DNA of 64,000 nucleotides from Folioceros fuciformis. Lineage: Eukaryota; Anthocerotophyta; Anthocerotopsida; Anthocerotales. Numbering within the stretch: position 1 is the first letter of the stretch; each line of letters starts with the position of its first letter. Position numbers and translations under genes: made by a program. The notes under the pieces were generated by a model, which saw only the letters and a program-made list of their open reading frames with translations, did no database searches and was not told the DNA's origin. The stretch is taken from contig JBNGIO010005486.1 of assembly GCA_049999805.1 (NCBI GenBank), positions 1-64,000 of the forward strand, given 5' to 3'. Below, piece after piece: positions 48,191 through 60,941 of this stretch.

Positions 48191-49099
48191 TCATGTTTTT
48201 GTCATTCTTCTCAAAGTTTTTGCCAATCTTCTCAAAGAAAGCAAGGGATAAAATGCTTCAAGGATCTTCTTCTTAAAGCTCTGCCACTCCATCCCATCTA
48301 CACACAAGGTTGCCACCACATTGGACCACCATAGAAGAGTATCACCCACCAAGTGATAATGTATGAACTTCACATACATTTCCTTCTCCAAACCTCGGGC
48401 TTCAAAATACTTCTCCATGTCACCAAACCACTTTGTCATACTACTAGGATCAATGTTGACATTATATATGCACAATCCCCGAGGTGGGTGAGGCAACTCC
48501 ACAGAGTTATTAATCCAAAATACAAGACTAAATCTTACTTGAGGATCATGTCTTTGCCTCTTCATTCTCCACACACCAGGGTTGGAATAATAAGTCGAGA
48601 AGATCAAATAAGACGTCTCCACAACAAGCAGCTCAAACGAGCCATCTTGGAGTTTGAACATACTCCAGTAGGGCTGAACCTCATAAACATAGATGGGTGG
48701 AATGCTCAACCACTCTTTAGTATTCGGATTGAACACCACAAACTCAGTAACAGCCCAGTTACGCTCCCTAAGCCATATGCATATCCAGTCATCCACCACC
48801 AGATACTTGCGAAATTTCGAATTCAAACCATCCCTAAACTTGGAAGGCAGGTAACTGATATCCATGGGCACAAAGGTCCTCATCTTCTCTCCATATCTTC
48901 CTACTTTCCTGTGTGTTCGAAACAATGCAGTGCCATCAACATTAAACCTCCATTCATATGGCCCAAATGCAACAATATAGTCACGAGGACTGGTAAATTG
49001 CTGGCTTGAGCTCGTCATTTCTAAACCTAAACCTACATCAATATATAGTATGAAAATAGGGTTAGAAACATAGTACTTCCCAAAAGAATGATGCAACAT
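48191..49099 (-). CDS. ORF joining an F-box-associated-like region to a retrotransposon gag-like region
   Basis: A single frame of 302 residues. Residues ~30-200 resemble the kelch/F-box-associated C-terminal region of plant F-box proteins (VVFNPNTKEWLSIPPIY, MFKLQDGSFELLVVETS), without an F-box. Residues ~215-300 resemble the gag domain of Ty3-type elements (WFGDMEKYFEARGLEKEMYV, GDTLLWW, EWQSFKKKILEAFYP). The frame is AT-rich and lies in a repeat-rich island next to a sequence gap. An acceptor-like site just before an internal ATG at 49018 suggests the real start may be there. It could be a true host-transposon fusion gene, a transposon carrying a captured host exon, or a chance readable junction. 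Function unknown. Confidence 0.55.
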   Translation of the reverse strand: MLHHSFGKYYVSNPIFILYIDVGLGLEMTSSSQQFTSPRDYIVAFGPYEWRFNVDGTALFRTHRKVGRYGEKMRTFVPMDISYLPSKFRDGLNSKFRKYLVVDDWICIWLRERNWAVTEFVVFNPNTKEWLSIPPIYVYEVQPYWSMFKLQDGSFELLVVETSYLIFSTYYSNPGVWRMKRQRHDPQVRFSLVFWINNSVELPHPPRGLCIYNVNIDPSSMTKWFGDMEKYFEARGLEKEMYVKFIHYHLVGDTLLWWSNVVATLCVDGMEWQSFKKKILEAFYPLLSLRRLAKTLRRMTKT

Positions 49100-49765
49100 G
49101 AAAAAATCACTCTAAGTTTAAATTACATAATAGTAAAAAACAACAAACAAACATTGTAACATAATACTAATGGCAAACTAACATAATCTCTTACTACCAT
49201 ACTAACCTCCTGCACATAAACAAACACAAAGATATATTTCTATGAATATATAGAAATAAAGCCCCAACATCAAAATTTGGTCACTCGATTGAACATAATT
49301 ATGACCAGCGAGATCAAGACCTACTACATACATATATACCATGTTTCCTCGATTACGCGAAGGAACCATTCGAGAGGGGGGATAAAAATAATGTTGTGAA
49401 TTTATGCTTGAAAATTAATCATAATCTCACAACTAGTTGGTCTGAGAACTATTTTTGTGGAGGTTATTTATTAAGATGTATGTCTTGGTTTATTTTTCCA
49501 TCGCCATTTCAATGTATTTATTGGTTTTTTTTTTTCCTTCGCCATTTCATTTCAATGATAGAGTTTCTAACGTTTGTTTTTGTAAGATTGTTTTGTTAAC
49601 TTACTAACGTATTACATATATTTTGTAGTCTACTAGCTATACTTTGTAGTAGAGTGTCATCTAATGATTAGATTTCTGGAATTCTATTTACTCGTGTGAC
49701 ATCGATGGGAGGCTCGACTCAAGTTGGCTTCGTTTCTTGTAAGACTCTTCTCTAAGATTCCTCTA
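49100..49765. other. AT-rich intergenic sequence
   Basis: Low-complexity AT-rich DNA with T-runs (for example 49524-49535). No gene or structured RNA is recognised. Confidence 0.5.
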
Positions 49766-50110
49766 TCCCTTAGTCTATTCGAGCCTACCTCTGTTCTTGT
49801 TTGAGGAAAGATGCTGGTGTCCCTTGGTTTGTTCGAGCTTGCCTGTACTCTTGCTGAAGAAAAAGGGCTAGTATCCCTTGGTGTGTTTGAGTGTGTCTCT
49901 ATTCCTACTCAAGAAAAAGGGGCTATTGTTCATTTATTTATTCGAGCTTGCCTACATTCCTACTTGAAAAGAAAGGGACTGGTATCCTTTGGAAGAAATG
50001 GACTGATATCCCTTGGTTTGTTCCAGTTTGCCTTCATTCCTACTCAAGGAAAAAAGGGCTAGGATTCCTTAGTCTGTTCCAGCTTATCTCCCTTCCTACT
50101 GCGAGAGAAG
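49766..50110. repeat. Degenerate minisatellite, unit about 54 bp
   Basis: About six imperfect copies occur, beginning near 49766, 49820, 49873, 49928, 50008 and 50063, each with the order TCCCTTGGT, GTTCGAGCTTGCC, ATTCCTACT, GAAAAAGGGCT. A partial copy is inserted near 49985. The readable plus-strand frame through it (LVSLG, FELAC, PTQEKG repeats) is a by-product of the repeat. Confidence 0.8.
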
Positions 50111-50174
50111 GTAGATGTGAATTCATTGCTACTAGCTTGGCTCTGTATAAAGGCTTTTCAATTCACATCAACAG

Positions 50175-50300
50175 TGTTCTCTAATGTGATGAACAACATT
50201 CTATCATGACATTAACAATATTTTCTACTGTGATAAATAACATTCTCTACTGTCATGAATACATTCTCTAGTGAACAACTTTCTCTATTGTGATGAGGTT
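50175..50300. repeat. Short-period AT-rich tandem repeat
   Basis: Repeated blocks of the type ACATTCTCTACTGTGATGA recur about every 25-33 bp in this stretch with substitutions and length variation. It follows the 54-bp minisatellite closely. Confidence 0.65.
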
Positions 50301-50773
50301 TCACCTTGGCTTTGTCCAATTTGTGTTCTATGTTGTCTTGAATGTGAGTCTTGAATGCTAGTTGGCTTGGATGGAGTGCATAGGTATGCAATGCACATTG
50401 TGAAGAAGGTGGCTTGTTGCCTTCCCAAGATGTTTGTATAATACATTGCTTCAAATGGTTCCCTTTCACTTTGGAGAGGTCTTGATATGAGGAAATATAT
50501 TGCACTTTTGACAGACAGATCCTTTGATATGAGGAAACATGTTGCACACATTCGACTAGGATATGTTTTGCAAGTGTGTCTACAAGGGTTGCTTCAGACT
50601 AAGATCCATGAATACAACCCAATTCAATCCGAGCACATCTTCATGTGCGACTAAGATCCATAAATACAACGCAAGCTTATCCTACCCTTTGTTGCCATGC
50701 AGATCCTAGGCACATCTTTCTTCTGCTGTTATGGCACCGGCTGTTGGTTCCAAGGCGCACCAGGACACGACAG

Positions 50774-50815
50774 AAAGGAAGGAAGGAAGGAAGGAAGGCT
50801 AGGAAGGAAGGAAGG
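50774..50815. repeat. GGAA microsatellite
   Basis: Two runs of GGAA units, of about five to six and three to four copies, separated by a short GCTA interruption. Confidence 0.9.
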
Positions 50816-51389
50816 CTTCACTTCGATAGCGGGTGTCCATCGCCCCTACCAAGGGCAGTAGCCAAATGTAAGTTCCAAAACCACGGCCAACGAAGGGAGG
50901 CGGCTTCATTGGTGATAGTGGAGACCCATGGCCGGCATTTGGTCTCGAGATCGCAAATTGTGCGGTCTCCCTGAACCGAGTGAGCCTGAATCACTCAAGG
51001 CACTGCATCCCTCGCAAACAAGTCAGTCACGATCCACTCGCAGCCAGAGGTGGCGGCTGGCTCGGTGGCCGACGATCGGCCATGTCGGCCATGTGTCACG
51101 CACAGGCGTGATGGTGAGGAGGAGGAACATTCGCAAGCCTGCGGCAAGCGTTCACTGGCCCGGATTGAATAACCGATATCTCCTGCCATGTCCACGTAAG
51201 CGCCATCCATCCGATTGTGGTGGCCACAAATTCACACTAGCACTTCACGGGATGGACAAGTGGTATGTGGGCAGTATTGAGGGGAGTTTGTTGGGTGTGA
51301 TTTGGGAAAGATCGTTGAAAGCGGGCTGGGCTGTCTGTTGCATTAGCTGGGCCTTCATTCCTTGCCTTCTGCTGGTATCGTCGAGGACG
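50816..51389. other. Upstream region of NTRC
   Basis: The composition shifts back to GC-rich here. It should contain the NTRC promoter and 5' UTR. Frames that continue into the NTRC first exon (open from 50928) look non-coding before 51390. Confidence 0.45.
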
Positions 51390-54419
<3,030 letters not shown>

Positions 54420-55131
54420 CGTACGGTTTAATTCACTACAATTCGTGAGCTGCATCCGGACGATTTTGTCTCACCATTCTCACTCGAATACGTGCAAGGC
54501 GACAGTCGTAAGCTGAGCACAGGGATCATAAGAGACCTACTTGCACCGCAGCGTCTGGCTTGTGTTTCTGCCTGAAATCGTAAGGGCATGGTAAAACGTA
54601 AGCATTGAGGGGGAGGCAAAGCTCCATGAGAAGTAAGCCTTATTCATGGGAAAAACTCACGTCCCTATCTACACAATATACGGGAGGTGAAGCATGCCTG
54701 CCCACCGGCAGAACACTTCTTGTGCTGGAGAAAGACAGGACACCTTAATCGAAGATATGGGACTGACCCATGCTATTCTGCACGGAAGGTTGTCTGTTGT
54801 GAGTGAGTGGCACGAAGTACTTCGGTGATCGATATGTTGGCGCGGTTGGACAGCTACTTTCTGCAAACGGGAAACGGAGTCTATGGCTCGAGCTTATAAT
54901 AGGTTGGAATCACAATTCCTTTGAGGCCGAGCCTTTCATTTCCTCGAACATCTTTCCACGTAAACATATATCTACGCAGCCATAACTTGAGTGTTGTCCA
55001 AACGGCAATTTGATAAGCGGCGTCTGAAAGAGACGTAGTCTTTCCCGAGCAGCGCTTGCAAGCCCCTGGGCGAGGGGACAGACGGGGCGATGGTGAGGCA
55101 ATCCGGAGGCTTGTAGAGGGTGGCCGGCCAA
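54420..55131. other. Intergenic region between NTRC and the CCR4-like gene
   Basis: NTRC 3' UTR and the promoter of the next gene on the same strand. No further gene is supported. Confidence 0.5.
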
Positions 55132-56334
55132 ATGCTGAGCAATCCAAGGATTTTCGCGTCGGCAGGCCGCTGCTTACTGCGCCCGGTGCCTGGATCATTA
55201 TTCCAGCGGCTATCCTGTGGTGTGGCTGCTACAATGGCGGCAACCGTGCCGACATGGAGGCCGAATTTCGTGTCAGTGGAGCGGGGAGGCGTGCCTGGGG
55301 AGGAGGCATGCGAGGAGCCAGGCACCAGCATCAGGATCGTTTCCTACAACGTTCTTGCCCAGGCTTATGTGAAGAGCGAGACGTTCCCGCACTCTCCTTC
55401 CGGCTGTCTGAGGTGGAAGCCTCGGTCCCGAGCGGTGCTGTCTAGGTTGCTGTCGTTCGATGCGGATTTCCTTTGCCTGCAGGAGCTGGACGAGTTCGAG
55501 AGCTTCTACAGGCAGCCTATGAGCAGGCAGGGATACGACAGCGTGTATGTGAAGCGTGGCGGGAGGAAGCGAGATGGATGTGGAATTTTCTTCAGGCGGT
55601 CTAGGTTTGAGTTGCTGGACAGGCAGGAGATCGACTACAACCGCCTTGTGCCAGACTCATCCGGTCAGGATTCGAGCGGATCCGAGGAGGAGGAACTGTC
55701 GATGGAGAGGCTGGCAAACCCTAACGATCCTCGGGTGAGGTTGAAGCGTGATTGTGTTGGCATCATGGCTGCTTTCAGGTTTGTGGATGGCCCGCAGCAT
55801 GTGCTTCTCATAGCGAACACGCATCTGTACTGGGACCCGGCATGGGCCGACGTGAAGCTGGCACAGGCGAAGTATTTGCTGTCATGCCTTGCAGAGTACC
55901 GGCAGACACTGTCGGAGAGATTCAAATCTGCTCCGCTTGTCATGGTGACTGGAGACTTCAACTCTCAGCCTGGGGACGAGGTATACTTGTTCCTCGTCAG
56001 TGCCACCTCTGGGCACGTCAAGGAATCTGTCCAGATATCCTCCAGAGATGAGTCAGGTGATGTGTTGGTCTGCAAGGATCCTGAGCTTCCAACAGTCCAG
56101 CTACGCAGCCTGTACGCTCAAGCTCGAGGGGAGCCTCCTTTCACAAACGTTTCCCCTGGATTCACCGGCACGTTAGACTACATTCTGTTCCATCCAAGTG
56201 ATCTGCTTAAACCTAAGTCATTCTTGGAGCTACCAGACTCGGAGTCAGCTACTGAGCTTGCTGGGGGACTACCTAACCACTTCCACCCTAGCGACCATCT
56301 GCCTCTAGGTGCGGACTTCGTCATCCGCCATTGA
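55132..56334 (+). CDS. CCR4-like exonuclease/endonuclease/phosphatase-fold nuclease
   Basis: A single exon of 400 residues. After a basic N-terminus (possible mitochondrial or plastid presequence) the EEP nuclease fold runs from residue ~65: SIRIVSYNVLAQAYVKS, FLCLQELDEFE (metal-binding Glu), DGCGIFFRRSRFEL, LLIANTHLYWDP, MVTGDFNSQP (catalytic Asp/Asn), FTGTLDYILF and PSDHLPLGADF (catalytic Asp/His). This matches plant carbon catabolite repressor 4 homologues lacking the leucine-rich repeat, group CCR4-3/CCR4-4. Those deadenylate or otherwise trim RNA. The start at 55132 is the first ATG; an internal ATG at 55234 would remove the presequence-like part. An acidic Ser-rich insert (SGQDSSGSEEEEL) interrupts the domain. 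Confidence 0.92.
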   Translation: MLSNPRIFASAGRCLLRPVPGSLFQRLSCGVAATMAATVPTWRPNFVSVERGGVPGEEACEEPGTSIRIVSYNVLAQAYVKSETFPHSPSGCLRWKPRSRAVLSRLLSFDADFLCLQELDEFESFYRQPMSRQGYDSVYVKRGGRKRDGCGIFFRRSRFELLDRQEIDYNRLVPDSSGQDSSGSEEEELSMERLANPNDPRVRLKRDCVGIMAAFRFVDGPQHVLLIANTHLYWDPAWADVKLAQAKYLLSCLAEYRQTLSERFKSAPLVMVTGDFNSQPGDEVYLFLVSATSGHVKESVQISSRDESGDVLVCKDPELPTVQLRSLYAQARGEPPFTNVSPGFTGTLDYILFHPSDLLKPKSFLELPDSESATELAGGLPNHFHPSDHLPLGADFVIRH

Positions 56335-56760
56335 CTGTACGCCAGGCACGTCTGGACATATTGCGCGCCGCGGGCTTCACACTTCAATGACGGTAAATCA
56401 CAGTGCAGTGGCATCTCCTTCGTCACCCGCATCCATGGTGCCGAATTCCTTTCAACTGTACGCCAATCAAAATTTCAATATCATCTGCAAGCGTAGACCT
56501 CACACATCACTCCCGGTTGAGTGCCTTGAGTCCCCAAATCCCACGTTATTCCCTCGTTGCAAGAGTACGGCCACGAGGCACAGTTAAAAACGTCCGTGCT
56601 CGCAAACTTCCTCCTCCCAAGGTGCTCTTGTTTAACTTCCTAGCCTTTTTCTCTACATCGGAGTCAACAACAAATCACTAAGTAGTCTAGAAAGTTGACA
56701 TTTTGGAAGCAATAATGATATTTGAAGGAGCTAGTACCTTTGGCTTTGTTTGGTTGTTCC
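56335..56760. other. Intergenic sequence 3' of the CCR4-like gene
   Basis: 3' UTR of the CCR4-like gene, then a drop to AT-rich sequence from about 56.65 kb. No gene is seen. Confidence 0.4.
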
Positions 56761-56763
56761 TCC

Positions 56764-56982
56764 AATCTTCTTTGGAGGAACAATCTTCTTTGGAGGAACA
56801 ATCTTCTTTGGAGTAGATGAGACTTTCTATCAATCTTTGAAGTAGATTTGTTTAGTTGTTCCAACAATCTTTGAAGTAGATGAGACTTTCCACCAATCTT
56901 TGGAGTAGATGAGACTTTCCACCAATCTTTGGAGTAGATGACACCTTCCACCAATATTTGGAGTAGATGAGACTTTCCATCT
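56764..56982. repeat. Compound minisatellite, 18-bp then 29-bp units
   Basis: About 2.7 copies of an 18-bp unit containing CTTCTTTGGAGGAAC are followed by 29-bp units of the type GATGAGACTTTCCACC plus AATCTTTGGAGTA. The clean 29-bp copies start near 56879, 56908, 56937 and 56966, with diverged copies before them. The two unit types share a TCTTTGGAG core. Confidence 0.85.
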
Positions 56983-57065
56983 CTTTTTCAATAATAGAAA
57001 ATACTGCCTAGAAACAAGTAGGTGTTACATAGAACGATAATGTAGCACATGAAGGGACAATTTTT

Positions 57066-57569
57066 TCACATCCAAGTGTCTTCCACAAAATCACTCACAC
57101 AAAAATCTTGATCTCTATCTACATAATTTTCGTACCTAATAATACAATCCACAACTTGCACAGTTGCGCTACGAGCATATGGACAAGCTAATAAAAGACG
57201 ATCTCGCACAATTTCCACACAAGTCTGGCATTGCAATTTGGTAACCATTGTGGGCTCTTTGACATAACAATCAACTTTACCCCATATTGCTGGAAACGAT
57301 AACAACCCATTTCTCATTCTTATTCTGCATTCATAAGGCCTTGATGGAAAGTTTCTTGCAGAATTTTGTACGAGTAATTTTAGCATTGTGGTCACTGCTT
57401 CTTCCCATAATGTGCCTGGCAAAAAAGATGATCCACATCTAGTGAATAGAGCAGTGGTGTTTGGTGCAATAATCTCTTCCAAGATGAAGCTTGTTGACAC
57501 AACTCTATGAAAAAATATTAACAGAAGTAACAGAAGATAGCTAATATAGTTTGCTCTAAATCCTTTCAT
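57066..57569 (-). CDS. Secreted single-domain DUF26 (Gnk2-like) protein
   Basis: A single exon of 167 residues opens with a clear signal peptide (a Leu-rich core, YLLLLLLIFFHRVVS, near residue 10). The mature part resembles one DUF26/Gnk2 domain: the C-terminal hallmark CPYARSATVQVVDCIIRYEN corresponds to the usual CPxxxxAxxxxxxCxxRY, preceded by CQTCVEIV. The first Cys spacing is longer than canonical. DUF26 domains occur in ginkbilobin antifungal proteins, plasmodesmal PDLPs and Cys-rich receptor kinases. There is no kinase or membrane tail here, so it should be an apoplastic protein, perhaps defensive. The gene is AT-rich and lies alone in an AT-rich island. Confidence 0.75.
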   Translation of the reverse strand: MKGFRANYISYLLLLLLIFFHRVVSTSFILEEIIAPNTTALFTRCGSSFLPGTLWEEAVTTMLKLLVQNSARNFPSRPYECRIRMRNGLLSFPAIWGKVDCYVKEPTMVTKLQCQTCVEIVRDRLLLACPYARSATVQVVDCIIRYENYVDRDQDFCVSDFVEDTWM

Positions 57570-59028
57570 GTAGATTTCTGTGGTTATAATCCAAGTGCTA
57601 CATCCATCTAGTAGAGATTCAAAATACCATAATCAAAATAAAAACCTTGTTATTCTTACATTGTTCACAAACGAAACTATACGGACAAAGAATCTTTTAG
57701 TGAAACATATGTGAGCATTCACTCCGTGAGAAGAAAAGGTTTCTCTTAAATAGGTTTTTGAATTAAAAATTTTACCAAAAAGATGCATTGAGAACTTCTA
57801 GAGAATTTTTATGTCAAATTTGACTTTCTTTGCATAGTTGGATTCTTTTTCTTCTTTCTTACTTATGATGTATATATAAATAAATATTATGCATATATAC
57901 ATAATACTATACTTGTAAATTAAATATGATTCTATGTATTAGGTAGGACAACAACAACGGGTGGAACTTCGTGTATATGATTTGTTCTCGAAAAATGATT
58001 AAGTAGATTATGTAATATGATTTTTTAAAAAGTATCTAGTAGTTAAAAAATATTTTCTCCAACACTACATGTATATAATCACCATATGTTTTCGTATTTG
58101 AATAAATCTTTATTTGAAGGTCAAAGATGGAACCGTCCAACCTATAATGGAAAGAAACATGGAACAAGGACCATATTGGATTGTTATGAAAAAAAAAAAA
58201 AAAAAGGTGAGAAAAACAGGTCACTCTCCTTGCTAGCTTCCTGCTTTGGTACATGCGGCTGCCACCTTCTGCTTCGAGGGTCCAGGTTCAGGCAAACCAA
58301 AAAGGGCGGGATTCGCAAGGTCCAAAGACGGACAACGGAGGGGTATCATCTTCGTAGAACGGACCCATGCACACCGTTGGACCCATTATGTTTTTCATTG
58401 CGCTGCTCCCTTGAGGAAAAACGAATGACTGCCCGAGCTGGTCGTTACTGCTTGCTGATGAATGACTGAAATGACCGACAGCGAGACGAGATAAGCACGC
58501 GACAGGTTGAAAGAGATGCAAGATGTCCCAGCTGGAGAGCCAATGTAGGACCTTCTGGACTGTTTTCTCTGCAAAAGGGTGCCAGCTGCACGACATGCAC
58601 AGGAAGGCTGCAACCAACAGCAGTTGGCTTCAGGTACTACTTGTAAATAGGTTGCCCTTACAGGGCACCAATTGGCAAGTTGCACATATGATGTCACAAA
58701 GAATAGTAGTTCTTACGGCTACTTAAGTATCCACTCATGTCACACGCACTTGAAACTACTGCATGAAGAATCCTCGAGCCAGGGATGTTTCATGTGCAGC
58801 CAGGAGGCAACAGTTCACGCTGTAGGACAAGGTAACACGGGCCCTGAGGCAAAGACGAACCCATCTGCTCGGAAGATGGGATGTTATGACCAGAGAAAAG
58901 AAACAATGCTCTTTAAATGTCGTGGTTGCTTTTCTGTGAGCCTGGAGATCGCTTGACGTATGCTGGAAAGTATAGACTGAGGGACCATCACTCCACTCCC
59001 TAACCACTAAAGCTTGTCAAATGCCGGC
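57570..59028. other. Gene-free AT-rich to mixed region
   Basis: 1.46 kb without a supported gene. The stretch 57.6-58.15 kb is very AT-rich. A poly-A run of about 17 lies at 58189-58205, after which composition becomes balanced. Such a run could mark the 3' end of an old retroposed copy lying to its left, but I recognise no source sequence. Confidence 0.4.
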
Positions 59029-59904
59029 TCACAAACTCCAACCCAAAGCCATCGGCACCACAAGAGAACAGGCGATAACTAGCAAGCGGGGTGCTTCCAG
59101 CATCCCTGCACTCTTGTCAGGGGTGACGGTGAAATTCCCATTGAAGCTTCCTACACCACACGCAAGCAGAAGCCGGCTGTGAGCAGAGCAGGATGGAAAG
59201 TTCATCCATCCCCGGTGTTAGACATCCGAGTCGGATGCATGCAGGAGGAAAATTGAAGCAGGAAAATCGGGAAGGAGAGCGCCAGGCCAGAGCAGTGCTC
59301 CCTTACTCACCATTGCTCGTTATCGAGCAGCCCGTGTTGATCGCCGCTTTCACATTCGCCGGAGATGCGTAGTCGTTGAAGCGGAACTCGGGATACACTT
59401 TTGTGAGGCAAGACAGCTGGTGAGTAGTCTGGGAAGAGCAGTTGAGACAGTAGTGCGTTGTAAGCGCCGCAGGCACGTGCAGCTTCCCCGTTTCGTTCAG
59501 AAACGTAGCCGCATCCGGGCACGCAGAAGTCTGCACGCCATCCCACAGCATTTACAGAACAAGTCATCGAAAAGTCGCGTCACGTCACACCCACCGCACC
59601 AGCCCCAGCAATCCGAGTGCAGCCACCCACAGCGTTCTGCAAACACAACAGCGCGTTGGTGTACGCCTGGTTCTTGTCAAGGTTCACCATCCCCGTAGGA
59701 TCCAGAGGAGCCGGTGGCGCAGACGCAGCCTCAACCGTGCCTGCACGGAATCCGATACCGCAAAGTTATAAACAAAATTCCTGAATCCACACCATTCAGC
59801 AGCGGAACCAAGCTCATACGAGTTCCCATCTCACCCCAAGCGATGCTCAAAAGCAGCACGGAGAGCGTGCCCCAGGCAGCCGCGGACGACATGCACCTGG
59901 CCAT
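59029..59904 (-). CDS. Small Cys-rich secreted protein with predicted GPI-anchor tail, unknown family
   Basis: Four exons in coding order: 59904-59835, 59740-59589, 59530-59311, 59150-59029, giving 187 residues with consistent phases. It starts with a signal peptide (WGTLSVLLLSIAWG) and ends with a hydrophobic tail (LLVIACSLVVPMALGWSL) after small residues (SAGM), the layout of a GPI-anchored protein. The mature part has about eight Cys: CLQNAVGGC, TSACPDAA, YCLNCSS, HQLSCLTKVYP and NTGC, plus likely N-glycosylation sites (NET, NCS, NFT). I do not recognise the family. It superficially recalls small plant GPI-anchored Cys-rich proteins, but the LORELEI signature is absent. Splice sites and phase agreement support it as a real gene. 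It is divergent from PHT1. Confidence 0.7.
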
Positions 59905-60253
59905 GGCTCACAAGGCGAAGTAATCGCTACTCCCAGACCCTTTCGCAGAGAAAGCGCAACCGGGTTCTGGTGGCGGAAAGAAGGCCCGTGGGCAGGAAGG
60001 GCGGAGGAAGACGCAATTTGAGGAAGGCAGGGGGAGCAGGGCCAGGTTCCCCCTGAATCCGGAACCGGGCCCAAAGGCGATCCCAAACAATCCGTGCGGG
60101 GGCCCGGCTCCAGGCTGGGGAAGAGAACAGTACAAGGGACAACCTCAGGCCGGGACAGCGTGATCCATAGGAAAAGCTGTGACAGCCCCGCCCAGCCAGG
60201 CTGCAAGTCAAACAGCGGCCCGCCGGGAGGGAATTCTTCACGGGCAAGCAGAG

Positions 60254-60332
60254 GCATATTCCGGCACAAAATCGCTGCCCCCGCCGCTTCCGGCTGGGGC
60301 GGGGCAGGAGGCCCAGATGCCCAGGCATATAC
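60254..60332. promoter_or_regulatory. Pair of P1BS-type (PHR1-binding) sites upstream of PHT1
   Basis: Two matches to the phosphate-starvation element GNATATNC lie 71 bp apart: GCATATTC at 60254-60261 and GCATATAC at 60325-60332. They are about 690 and 610 bp before the PHT1 start codon. The element is palindromic in consensus, so strand does not matter. PHR1-type factors bind it in phosphate transporter promoters. The sites also face the divergent gene at 59029-59904. Confidence 0.5.
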
Positions 60333-60941
60333 CATATCCCAGTGCCGCAGGACAGGATTGCGTGGTGACCGGGGCCAGCCGGTGGCACCCTGCGGGACCC
60401 TGTCGGTGACGCGTGCTGGCGACGGCGGGGCCTAACCGGGCCCTCGGTTAAGCAGCCCGCCTCGGTTTACCCGCTGCTGCAAACCCCTTGGCAGCAGTGT
60501 GGGTTATATCACGCTTCGTGTCCCGCCCAGCTCCAACTGCATCGGCTTGAAGGAGTCTGAAGCAGGCGGCAGCCACTTTGTGGGGGTGCGAGCGTTGGAT
60601 CGTGAGTGGTGCCCCAGAATTGCGAGCAGAGGTGCGTGTTACAGTGCTGCAGTACGGGGCTCTGGTACACCTGGTCGGTCCTGTCACCGGCCCTGATGCT
60701 CGTGCTGCATGCTGTTAATGGCAGCCCAGACCCGTGGCGGCCTTGCTTGCTTGCTGCTGCTGGGCTGGGTGGCTGGGAGAGGTTTGGAGCTCTTCGGTGT
60801 GGTAGGACATTGTGCTTGTGGAGGGACTGACAATGTGGGTGTGTGCTGGTGGGATGGGATGGACTCGGGTGTGTGTGTGTGTGCAGGGACTGGGAGAGCA
60901 AGAGTATAGCCAGCTGGTTCGAGTCCCCGGCGGCGATCCCG

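Noticed and set aside
49021-49038. Telomere-like AAACCTA units
   Set aside because: Only two imperfect units; more likely a pyrimidine-rich acceptor region of the adjacent minus-strand ORF.
49766-50110. CRISPR-like array
   Set aside because: Repeats are degenerate and contiguous with no unique spacers; the genome is a plant nuclear one.
60905-60935. GGTTCGAGTCC resembling a tRNA T-loop
   Set aside because: No acceptor stem, A-box or anticodon arm can be placed upstream; the motif lies in the PHT1 leader.
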